From CAWHPS01 sp963831235 (lineage in GTDB: Bacteria; Fibrobacterota; OXYB2-FULL-49-7; JAEUSG01), in contig CAWHPS010000011.1 of NCBI GenBank assembly GCA_963831235.1, positions 1 through 50,521 of the forward strand: a stretch of 50,521 bases of DNA, written 5' to 3'. A program made the translations under genes and the position numbers. The notes beneath the pieces are model-generated. The model was given only the letters and a program-made list of their open reading frames with translations. It was not told where the DNA came from and did not search any database. Positions 1-8,082 of the stretch are shown piece by piece (positions within the stretch are counted from its first letter, which is position 1; each line of letters opens with the position of its first letter).

Positions 1-1
1 C

Positions 2-2965
2 TTAACAGGAATGCTTTTTACATTATTAAGCTGTAATAAAAAGAACAAAAATGAAATAGCCAAATCTAATCACTTAAATCAACAATCGATAGATTCTTTA
101 AGAAGCTCAAATGTCGTACACATCCAAACTGGTATTACGAAGACCGAAAACTTGAAGATTGACTCTATTTATAATTGTCAGACCGCAAAGCCGACGGTGA
201 ATGAAAATCACAAGGTTGAATTCATGGAAATAGTTCCTGTGGTTTATCGTCCGAGCAAAAACGTTGATATTTTATTTCCAGGCGAAAGATTGCTCTCTTT
301 GAAAGTATCGCCTGATGGCAATAGAATTGTACTTAACAAGATAGTAGGAACTGCCAAAACAATTTCAATCTACGACCTTCAAACGAATTGTCAGCTTTTT
401 CTTGATTTCCCTTTGGATTCCAGTTCCGTATCCTTCTTGGAATTATAATGGTACCAAGATAGTGTTTGTGGGCATGAAGGGCGATATTGGCGAGTTATAT
501 ATATTCAACTTAATAACAAAGAAACTCGAATTAATCACTGATGATAAAACCCGAGTCAAATCGTGGCCAAGATTTTCCCCTCATAAGTTTGATGACAATT
601 ACAGAATCGCTTACGTATCTGAAAAAAATAAGCGTAAAGACATTTGGTGGGTAAGAGAATCCGGTGAATATGACCAACCTATTACCCTGCCACGCGAAAA
701 GATCTCGGAATATTCTAAAAATCCATACTGGACGACTGTTTGTGATGGGATGACCCCAAAATTCATTACGGACTGGAGGCGATTTCCCTGAATGGGCTCC
801 TAGTGGTAATTTATTGCTTTATAAAACAGGCGGAAGGAAATAAAATCTTAAATTATACGTTTTCCGATTGGTGGCAAACATCCACTTTACCTTTACCGAA
901 AGCAGATGGAGTTCTTTCTTGGTCTCCAAATCAGACAAAATTCCTTTGCTTCAATTATAATAACGACAAGACTTCAATCATTGAGCGGGATAATTTGGGC
1001 CGAGAAATCGTAGTTTTATTCAAAAATCAGTCAGCTTGTGTGTCTTTTCATCCAACGGGTCAAGCACTTGCATATATCTCTAAAACAAATAATCAAGATG
1101 CCGTAACGATTGAACTATTTAATGATTCTTTAGGTGATGTCGTTAACCTTTGGATGTATCCATACGGAAAAACTCAGAAAGAGAAGCTGGCGACCAATCA
1201 GCTTTTATTTCTTGATTCACGGTTCACGCAGATATATCACCTCTACGATTCGGAAAACTATTCTTGCGGAGACGAGGTTCGAGTCGGTTTTCATGCAAGA
1301 CCATATCTTGTAACCAGCGATGCTATTTTAGAAACCTATTATGCAGCATACTCGGCATTATACGACTACATGGAACACGTAACGCTAACAAAAGCCATGG
1401 GCGTTTTTTGCTCTAACGCTTTCCAGGCTGCACAAGAAAAGAAAGCCCCCAAAGATATACAGACATTATTCGAAACCGGTCTTTATTTGCTGGAACCAGA
1501 CAGTGTTCACAATGCTTCATCAGAAACAAAGAACGAAATAAAGAAGATTATTTCTGCAAATCAGGAAGGAGTCTCACTTTTCTCGAAGAAAATTAATTAT
1601 TCCAGTTTCTTTATCCGTGGAAAGTATGAGCGAGACACTTTAATGCAAGGATATTTCAGGGCAATTCAATGGTTCCAGGCATTCTCTTTTGATCTTGATT
1701 CGGCACAAGATGTCACATATATTGGAGATTTGCTGAACATACTCAATGACCCCAAAACAAAGTCAGCATTAGACAGCATTTATCAATGCTATCGTGAAAC
1801 CGTCGGAGAATCACGATATTTCACTGTGTTTAATCTAAAACAATCATCCTCAAAACAGCTATTGCGAGACTTTAAGACTAACTTACAATGGATTAAGCCA
1901 AAAGATTCTTTCAGGGTTATGCCACCGGTTTTTACTCTGGATGCATATATTTTCGACAATATGATCTATCATGGCGGAGACGAACTTCAAGGGCGATTCC
2001 TGCCTAAAGGTTTAGACATCTTTGCAAGCTTTGGTTCAGAAGACGCGAAAAGAATCCTCATTGATGAATTTAAAGAAAACCGTTTTCCTGGGTACGAAAT
2101 AGCATTAAATCGACTTGCAACAGACATAAATAATCTTCCTGATGAAGCATGGAGTGCAAATCTTTATCAAAATTGGTTAAATGCCCTTAAAACTCTAATA
2201 AAAGAGCCATCGCCTGAAGATCTTGCCTTTTGCAAATCAAAGGGGTGGAAGCGGAAAGAATTGAATACAGCTCTTGGTAGCTGGGTGAATCTAAGATATG
2301 AAACAATTGCGATTGTAGAACAAGCAGGAGCAGAATGCGGTGAGGCTGGATATGAAGTACTGAATGTCGGTCTACCACGAGGTTACGTTGAACCCAATCC
2401 CGAATTTTATAGAATACTCGGTGATGGTTTCAAGAAAATACAGAATTCATTGGAAAATAAGATCACAGATAAAGATTTGAGAAATGGCGTTGTTCGATAT
2501 GTTGAAGAGTATAGGAAGCAGATAGAAAGCCTCGAAATTATGGCTCGCAAAGAATTGAAGGGAGAATTACTCACAGATGAAGAATATTCTTCAATTTTTA
2601 ATATTGGTGGTGTGGTTGAGCACTTTATTCTTTTAATGAGAAGCCTTAATGTTGGGGATGGTAAAAATGCACTTAATTACCCTGATCCAATAAATAAGAT
2701 CGCCGATGTTCAATATGATGAATCCAATAAACTACGCTTATATGAGGCGTTAGGATTTGCTGATGAGATAAATGTGGCAACGCCCTTTTTCGGGAAACGA
2801 CAGATTGTTAAAGGCCCAGTTTATTCTTATTATGAATTCGCTTCAAACAAGAATCTGAATACAAAACAATGGGTACAAATGAAAAAGCCTCATCCCATTT
2901 GGATTAGTCCATATTACGAAGGCCAATCAACAACCTCGTTGGGTGAGCTTCAAGACTTAAAATAA
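2..2965 (+). pseudogene. Frameshifted DUF3160 lipoprotein with N-terminal PD40/TolB-like propeller
   Basis: The frame is open at the left edge, so the true start may lie outside the window. The first residues end in a lipobox (LLSC, Cys at 47-49), suggesting an outer-membrane or surface lipoprotein. PD40/TolB-type propeller repeats follow (YPSWNYNGTKIVF, FPEWAPSGNLLLY, LSWSPNQTKFLCF), then from about 1200 a long domain matching DUF3160 (motifs ALGSWVNLRYET and GYVEPNPEFYRIL). Those repeats lie in three different frames: frame 2 to about 427, frame 3 to about 774, frame 1 to about 830, then frame 2 to the stop. Joining the frames restores a continuous propeller, so one ancestral gene with three breaks is the best reading. 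The function of DUF3160 is not established. The CapA-like gene begins directly after the stop, suggesting an operon. Confidence 0.72.
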
Positions 2966-4454
2966 GTGTTGCGTGTGTTTTTTATTCTGGCATTTCTTTT
3001 TCTATTAAAAAGCCCTTCTTGTTCCGAAGGGCTTTGTTTTTATGGTGACATTCTATTATCCCGTGGCATCGACAAAATGTCCTTGAGCCAAGGGAATGCA
3101 TCTATTGCTCAATCTCTTGTTCCATTCCTGAAAAAAGATGCTATTCATATAGGAAATCTTGAAGGTGCTGTCGGAGACTCGTGTGGTTGCAATCACGAAA
3201 AGGTAATTTGTTTTCCCATTAAAAGCCCTATGATTGATTCTGCTTAATGGTTTTCGCATAATTTCATTAGAGAATAACCACTCGCTCGATTTATGCATAG
3301 CTGGATATCGCAAAACGATTGAAGCATTATATTCTAGAAGAATAACACCGCTTTCATTTGGACAAAACCATGTTATTCTTGAAACGGAGAATGGCAATAT
3401 AGGGATAATCGCGTTGACTGATATTGTTAATTCCAAGAACGATACATCAATGGTTTCGCAAGCAAATTCTAGGGCAGCACTTAAAACGCTACATGAGTTA
3501 AAAAATAAATGCACATTTGTTGTTGTTTATATTCATTGGGGACGCGAACTTCTCCCAATTGCAACACCTACCATGAGAAAACTAGCCAATGATTATATCG
3601 ATGCAGGTGCGGATGTTATCATAGGAACCCACCCCCATGTATTTGGGCCAGTTGAAATAATAAAAGACAAACCGGTCTTCTTTTCTATCGGAAACTTTTT
3701 GTTTGACCAAAAATATAAGGAAACAAAGACTGGAGCCGTTGTAAGCTGTAATATTGACAGTAAAAGCCGATTAGCTTTTTCGCTAACCTGGTATAGAACG
3801 GAACCAAACTCATATTTACCTCGATTTGTAAACGCTGAGGAGGTTCTCCCAAAAACTATCCTACCTTCCAATCTTAGCTTTGATGTTGAACGGACATGGA
3901 CTGGTTTATTTGCAAAAGGTAAGAGTGAACAGAAAATCATTTTAAAACGGCAAAGAGGCGATTCGTTGTGGTCTATTAAGCTATATGACCTATCTACCAA
4001 TATGCAGGCAAATCAATCACCTCCAATGCCAATTAAGAAACTACAACCCATAGACATTAATAATGATGGAATTCTTGAGCTTGTTTTAATTCAAGAAATT
4101 TATTCATCATTCGATAAAGAACAGGCAAAAAGAGTTTTTGTTTATAGTTTTAACAATAAATTTCATGCCTTATGGCGTGGTACTGCATTGTCTCGGCCGT
4201 TAATCGACGCTGTTTATATAATTGGAAAAGACCGTAAGCGTTTCTTATTGGCACTTCATTCCGGTGATTCGTATCTTAAAAGAGACAAGAAATGTTCTCA
4301 GCGAATCCTAATGGCTTATAAATGGAATGGCTTTGGATTCAGCGGCATAAAAGAATGGCCTTGTCCTGAAAATTGTACATCTATCAGCAAGACAACAAAA
4401 GGCGTTAATTTAATCAGGAATGATGAGATTGTTGGAATACTAAATGATTTTTAA
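2966..4454 (+). pseudogene. Frameshifted CapA/PgsA-like metallophosphatase-fold protein
   Basis: Begins with GTG directly after the upstream stop. A hydrophobic signal segment (about residues 2-15) precedes a PGA_cap (CapA) domain of the calcineurin-like phosphoesterase fold, usually tied to poly-gamma-glutamate or capsule synthesis. Visible motifs are GDILLSRG, GNLEG, SLENNHSLD, YIHWGRE and IGTHPHV. The first ~90 codons are in one frame and end at a TAA (3245-3247); the rest, from NGFRIISLENNH, is in the +1 frame, open from 3234. So the break lies in 3234-3247, inside the CapA domain before the NNH motif. About 200 residues beyond the domain include DINNDGILELVL, like an FG-GAP calcium loop. 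As written the protein would be truncated after about 93 residues. Confidence 0.75.
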
Positions 4455-4470
4455 TGATCAACGACAATCA

Positions 4471-4596
4471 GAATTACGGGGGATAATTCCTTTCCCAAAA
4501 CCAGGGGATTACCGGCTGGATATTACAGCGGATGAAAATAAGATACCGAGCATGTATTCATATTGCATTGAGGTGCAGGAGAAGCAGAATGGATGA
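4471..4596 (+). pseudogene. 3' remnant of a DUF6941-like gene (copy 1)
   Basis: This stretch encodes only a C-terminal tail (PGDYRLDITADENKIPSMYS) ending in TGA at 4594-4596, with no start codon or N-terminal part. The same tail recurs at 5881-6013 in the same orientation with a handful of substitutions and small indels. The PGDY-x-x-x-I pattern resembles the end of DUF6941 proteins, a small beta-sandwich family of unknown function. The two tails bracket the RNA-Abi module. The upstream junction falls about 16 bases after the CapA stop. The remaining sequence up to 4690 shows no gene. Confidence 0.6.
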
Positions 4597-4710
4597 TTGA
4601 TCCATTTTGCCCTGTCTTATGTAAACTACATTTATTACACTATCTCCCATCCTATCAAATTCCAATTATCCGTTTTTGCCCGTAAAATAATTTCCCATTG
4701 CAATTTTCCC

Positions 4711-4787
4711 TTAAGGAGAGTATATTTTTATCAGTACACCCGCCGGGCCTCTGCCGTAAGGTACGCTATCTCTCGGTGGGTTTTTTT
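4711..4787 (+). ncRNA. Candidate structured RNA upstream of the Abi gene
   Basis: A compact GC-rich fold sits in AT-rich surroundings. ACCCGCCG (4738-4745) pairs with CGGTGGGT (4774-4781, one G-U pair) and is followed by seven T residues, as in an intrinsic terminator. Inside the loop, CGTA (4755-4758) can pair with TACG (4762-4765) or GGC (4746-4748) with GCC (4753-4755). GAGAG (4716-4720) is complementary to CTCTC (4770-4774), which would make a pseudoknot-like contact. It ends 17 bases before the TTG start of the Abi_2 gene. Abi_2 (AbiD/AbiF) genes have been reported with conserved upstream structured RNAs; I recall the RAGATH-18 motif but cannot verify a match. It could alternatively be only a leader terminator. 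Confidence 0.5.
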
Positions 4788-4804
4788 ATTTTAGGGACAT
4801 CGTC

Positions 4805-5701
4805 TTGGAATACAATAAACCACCACTTACAGTTGAAGAGCAAGCCAAACTGCTTATCAAACGAGGTCTTTCCGGCAACCTGGAACTCATTATGTCCCGC
4901 CTCGCTGCGGTTAATTATTATCGCTTGAGCGGCTACTGGTATCCTTTTCGCAATCCTGACGACTCCTTCAAACCTGGTACGACCTTTGATAATGTTTGGG
5001 AGCTTTATGTGTTTGATCGTCACTTGCGTTTACTTGTCATGGATGCCATCGAAAGAATAGAGATATCCGTCCGTTCACAGCTTGCTTACAATCATTCGCA
5101 TACCTATGGTTCATTCGGATATGCAACTCAAAAGGCTGCGTTGCCCAAATTCGATGATTGCCGTTATAATGATTGCATCAGGCATGTCCAAGAAGAAACC
5201 TTGCGCAGTAAAGAAACATTTGTTGATCACTTCAGGCAGAAATACGGTGATTATCATGAAATGCTGCCGGTTTGGATGGCTGCTGAAGTCATGTCTTTTG
5301 GCACCATACTTACCTTCTACAGAGGGTCTTCACATAAAGTAAAACAAGCGGTTGCAAACGTCTATAAAGTTCCGGAAAGAGTTTTTGATTCCTGGCTCCT
5401 TGCGCTTAATACTGTCCGTAATATCTGTGCTCATCATGGCCGCTTGTGGAATCGTGCATCCGGCATTAAACCCTTGATACCGTTCCAGGAAGAATATCCT
5501 GAATGGCATCAGCCGGTTTAAATTGGTAATGACCGGGTCTTTGCACTGCTTACCATTTGTCGTCATTGTCTTCGTTGTGTTGCTCCGCAAAGCAGATGGG
5601 ATTTACGTCTCAAGGATCTTTTAAATGAATATAAGGCGATTCCTCAAGCCAGTATGGGCTTTCCGGAACATTGGATGGACTCACCCATTTGGGGGAAGTA
5701 A
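4805..5701 (+). pseudogene. Abi_2 (AbiD/AbiF-like) abortive infection protein with in-frame stop
   Basis: Starts with TTG preceded by AGGGA at 7-base spacing. The first 238 codons match the Abi_2 family: NYYRLSGYWYPFR near the N-terminus, DRHLRLLVMDAIERIEISVR, and near the end LNTVRNICAHHGRLWNR, a HEPN-like R-N-x-x-x-H motif expected of an RNase-type toxin. A TAA at 5519-5521 interrupts the frame, but the same frame continues for 59 codons (IGNDRVFALLTICRHC to SMGFPEHWMDSPIW) to a TAA at 5699-5701. That tail is the expected Abi_2 C-terminus, so TAA probably replaced a lysine AAA. The HEPN motif lies before the stop, so the short protein might retain activity. The neighbouring structured RNA could be its antitoxin or regulator. 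Confidence 0.82.
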
Positions 5702-5725
5702 AATATTAGATAGAGGATTTGCCAC

Positions 5726-5745
5726 AACCATTCCTAATGGTTTTT
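5726..5745 (+). terminator. Small hairpin-T terminator after the Abi gene
   Basis: AACCATT (5726-5732) pairs with AATGGTT (5736-5742) around a three-base loop, and five T residues run through 5741-5745. It lies 25 bases after the second (true) end of the Abi frame at 5701, which supports the longer Abi gene as the original unit. The stem is short and AT-rich, so termination may be weak. Confidence 0.45.
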
Positions 5746-6013
5746 AAGAAGGCAGAATAAGGACACAGATGAACCGATAACATTTCGGCTTAGCCTTGTA
5801 GATATGGATGGCGGACCTGTAGGCAGTCCGAATAATCTTGTTGTAGAAGGGGTCTTTCCGAAAGGAAAGAAACTTTGGAAATTGCGGGGTAGAATACCTT
5901 TTACATTTCCAAAACCAGGGGATTACCGTCTGGATATAACAGCGGATGAAAATAAGATACCGAGTATGTATTCGTATTGCATAGAGGTGAATGAAAAGCA
6001 AAATGTTTGTTAG
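5738..6013 (+). pseudogene. 5'-truncated DUF6941-like gene (copy 2)
   Basis: The open frame starts right after an in-frame stop at 5735-5737 and ends in TAG at 6011-6013. It reads DEPITFRLSLVDMDGGPVG, then LVVEGVFPKGKK, then FPKPGDYRLDITADENK. This is the second half of a DUF6941-type domain (family about 130-150 residues); the N-terminal half is missing and no good start with a ribosome site is present. ATG at 5804 would give only 69 residues. The last ~100 bases duplicate 4471-4596 in direct orientation. The two copies flank the RNA-Abi module, suggesting that the module was inserted into, or recombined through, a DUF6941 locus. Confidence 0.6.
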
Positions 6014-6084
6014 TGAGTTGGTTTTGTTTTCCTGGATTAGAAAAACACCATATTAATATCAGGCTGGCAAAACTTCTTCGAATC

Positions 6085-6498
6085 TTATTGTTCGACTGTG
6101 CAATCTTTTTTCTTATTCTCGATAGCTTGACGAATATGCTCGAATGAACGCGTAAGCTCTGCATATGTAAAACTTCTAGTGTTCAGTGCTTGAGCTTTAT
6201 GCCGACCACTATGTCCACCTATAACAGTGGGTTTAAGAGGGCGAATCCCCTGATAAAAGAACATTATATCCCGTCCCTTTACTAAATCTCCAAAATTCAG
6301 ACTGGATGCTGGTCTGTGTCGAGCAAGTTTTGGCTCCAATTCTTTTTTTATTTCTGCACTTGAATCACGATTACAATTATACTTAATACATCGTCCAACT
6401 CCAGGAATTTCTGTAGGAGTACGACTAGCAATTTTCCTTGTTATTACCTCCGCCGACAAGCACTCGATGGAAACATTTGGCGCGAATAATTCAGTCAT
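6085..6498 (-). CDS. Hypothetical protein, third gene of a minus-strand operon
   Basis: I do not recognise this 137-residue family. The protein is basic, with a central stretch containing YQGIRPLKPTVIGGHSGRHK, a cysteine pair around residue 50 (RCIKYNCNRD) and a charged helical tail. It has no signal peptide or membrane segment. It follows the upstream gene by 6 bases and is the last gene of a set of three or four minus-strand genes of unknown role. Its end lies next to the DUF6941 relic. The position in a defence-rich island is the only functional hint, and it is a weak one. Confidence 0.6.
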   Translation of the reverse strand: MTELFAPNVSIECLSAEVITRKIASRTPTEIPGVGRCIKYNCNRDSSAEIKKELEPKLARHRPASSLNFGDLVKGRDIMFFYQGIRPLKPTVIGGHSGRHKAQALNTRSFTYAELTRSFEHIRQAIENKKKDCTVEQ

Positions 6499-6504
6499 TT
6501 GTAA

Positions 6505-7023
6505 TTAGCGAAGGGATTCAAGTTTATTAGAAAGCAATTTTGGCGATACCGAAAAAATATCAGAAATACGATCAAAAGTTAATGTTTGTGGAAGCATCTT
6601 TGTAATTTCCATGATCTGCATAAACTTTTCTTCTGTAATGTCATCGTTAACCTCAATAAAGTACTTTGATGGATTACTATTGATTTCTTCATCAAATTCG
6701 GATTCGGAAATTACGTCTTCCGCAAGTTGGAGGCAAAGTTCATAATACTCATTCTTTTTTAGTAAATTATTGATGGCTTTTATGAAAAGTTCTTCTTTTA
6801 TCAGGGCTCGCTTTTGCGCGAAAATGTAACCATATGCAACTGCTGGTAAACACTTTTTCAATTGCTCATTTTGAATTTTAAAATGAATGGCCTCACCTTC
6901 TTTTGGCCATTTGAAGGGAATTTTTTCGCAAGAAGAATCGTCACTAGAAGGGAATTGCACGTAATGAATCTCTGGTTCAGAAAGGCTTAAAACCGGAAAT
7001 TGTTTTGTACAATCTGTATTCAT
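6505..7023 (-). CDS. Hypothetical protein, second gene of a minus-strand operon
   Basis: This is a 172-residue, mainly acidic and helical soluble protein with no signal peptide, membrane segment or recognised motif. The C-terminal part (from about residue 120) reads like a small helical or winged-helix fold (TLTFDRISDIFSVSPKLLSN), which could be an HTH, but this is uncertain. Its ATG overlaps the stop of the upstream gene (ATGA, 7020-7023), so the two are translationally coupled and probably act together. The following gene starts 6 bases after its stop. Confidence 0.6.
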   Translation of the reverse strand: MNTDCTKQFPVLSLSEPEIHYVQFPSSDDSSCEKIPFKWPKEGEAIHFKIQNEQLKKCLPAVAYGYIFAQKRALIKEELFIKAINNLLKKNEYYELCLQLAEDVISESEFDEEINSNPSKYFIEVNDDITEEKFMQIMEITKMLPQTLTFDRISDIFSVSPKLLSNKLESLR

Positions 7024-7595
7024 AGTTCTACCACCCTTTGTGCATCCGCAAGATATTTTATCAATAATTGATCTTCTGCGATCTTTTTATATTGCTCTAA
7101 TGTATGATGATAGTTACAAGTGAATATTCTTTTATCCTTTTCATTCCTGATTGCCACATTCAAAATATAATTTTCAAAAGGCTTGCAATAGTTCATGGAT
7201 AGCAAATCAAATCCAGGAACCCGCTGGTGCTCATTAGTTAACTTTCTAACAAAGGAGTTTATTTCTGTTCCTTCGAAAACAAAATTAGCATTGAACCCCA
7301 CGCCAAACACTGGTGTCTGGTTTAGGATTTTAAATACTTTTAAACTAGTTTGAAGAGCGAAAACAAGAGCATCGGTATTTTCCTGAATTTCAATTTTTAG
7401 CTGGTTATTTCTGGGCAATAAGTTTAGCCCACAAAAACTGTATCCAAATTCCATGTTAAAGGAATCGATTGTTCCTTCAATTTCTGTACTTCCGCTCTGT
7501 GAAGATTCTGGTAGAAGATTGCCTGCTATCCATTGTGGGGTAAATATTCTGGTATTCCAAAATCCAACAATATTCAGATCAAGTTTCTTTTGCAT
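7020..7595 (-). CDS. Hypothetical protein, first gene of the coupled trio
   Basis: Encodes about 191 residues from the ATG at 7595 (MQKKLDLNIVGFWNTRIF). A TTG 45 bases upstream would extend it but has no ribosome site, so 7595 is preferred. The sequence alternates short hydrophobic strands (DLNIVGFWNTRIFTPQW, FNMEFGYSFCGLNLL, PVFGVGFNANFVF), suggesting a beta-rich soluble protein; there is no signal peptide. I do not recognise the family. It ends in an ATGA overlap with the next gene. The IS element begins 61 bases upstream. Removing the IS places the small gene at 9702-9917 directly ahead of it, so it was probably the second gene of a four-gene operon. Confidence 0.6.
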   Translation of the reverse strand: MQKKLDLNIVGFWNTRIFTPQWIAGNLLPESSQSGSTEIEGTIDSFNMEFGYSFCGLNLLPRNNQLKIEIQENTDALVFALQTSLKVFKILNQTPVFGVGFNANFVFEGTEINSFVRKLTNEHQRVPGFDLLSMNYCKPFENYILNVAIRNEKDKRIFTCNYHHTLEQYKKIAEDQLLIKYLADAQRVVEL

Positions 7596-7656
7596 AATAA
7601 TTTGTTTATTAAAGTAATATTTGAAAGGTCTTCTTTTCAATCAAATATGTTTCAAA

Positions 7657-7675
7657 GGGTGCATGACAGCTAATG
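7657..7675 (+). repeat. Left terminal inverted repeat of the IS
   Basis: GGGTGCATGACAGCTAATG. It is an exact inverted match to 9693-9711 and lies directly inside the target duplication GTTTCAA. Confidence 0.92.
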
Positions 7676-7747
7676 TAGTCAAAAATGTAGGTACCCTGTA
7701 AAATCCGATCGCCTTTCCGATTTTAATGAATTTAACAAAAATATTTC

Positions 7748-7776
7748 TTGACATTATCTTGTTATAATATTATAAT
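7748..7776 (+). promoter_or_regulatory. Consensus sigma-70 promoter of the IS
   Basis: TTGACA (7748-7753) and TATAAT (7771-7776) are separated by exactly 17 bases, a perfect consensus match. The ATG of the first IS gene is only 6 bases after the -10 box, so the transcript would start at or very near the start codon, giving a leaderless or almost leaderless mRNA. An AAGG lies within the same 6 bases, but a ribosome site there would not be transcribed. Confidence 0.75.
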
Positions 7777-7782
7777 AAGGCT

Positions 7783-8076
7783 ATGCAAAAGGATACAACC
7801 CCCTACCTCAAAGCATCCTTAGGGCAAACCCACTTCAAGTGCGGTAAAAAGAACTGCCACTGCACGGATAACGAGCTTCATTCCGCTTATTATTTATCCT
7901 ACCGGAAATCAGGAAAGACCTACACCGTCCATATTCCGCAAGAACTGGTCAAAAGCATCCAATCATTCTGCAAACAATGGAAAGTAATGAACAGGGAAAT
8001 TGAATCTAACACACATAAAACGATACAGGGGCTATTGAAGTCCTATCGTGCAAAAAGGAGAACAAGAAAGGAGTGA
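7783..8076 (+). CDS. DUF6788 protein, IS accessory ORF
   Basis: 97 residues. Residues 14-45 show the DUF6788 pattern: a CGKKNCHC zinc-knuckle-like cluster followed by SAYYLSYRKSGKTYTVHIP. The C-terminal half is a basic helix ending in RAKRRTRKE, consistent with nucleic-acid binding. It is the first gene of the IS and precedes the transposase by 6 bases. Proteins of this type often accompany ISKra4-like transposases, where a DNA-binding or regulatory role is likely but unproven as far as I know. It starts right at a consensus promoter. Confidence 0.75.
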   Translation: MQKDTTPYLKASLGQTHFKCGKKNCHCTDNELHSAYYLSYRKSGKTYTVHIPQELVKSIQSFCKQWKVMNREIESNTHKTIQGLLKSYRAKRRTRKE

Positions 8077-8082
8077 AAGAAA

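Noticed and set aside
402..843. Programmed +1 frameshifting as an explanation of the repeated frame breaks
   Set aside because: The overlap zones share no slippery codon or stop context (TAA, TGA and TAG all occur), and three programmed shifts within 420 bases of one gene are implausible. Kept only as a remote option.
4597..4794. Short plus-strand frames across the candidate RNA
   Set aside because: They have no family resemblance and the sequence is better explained as a folded RNA with a terminator-like tail.
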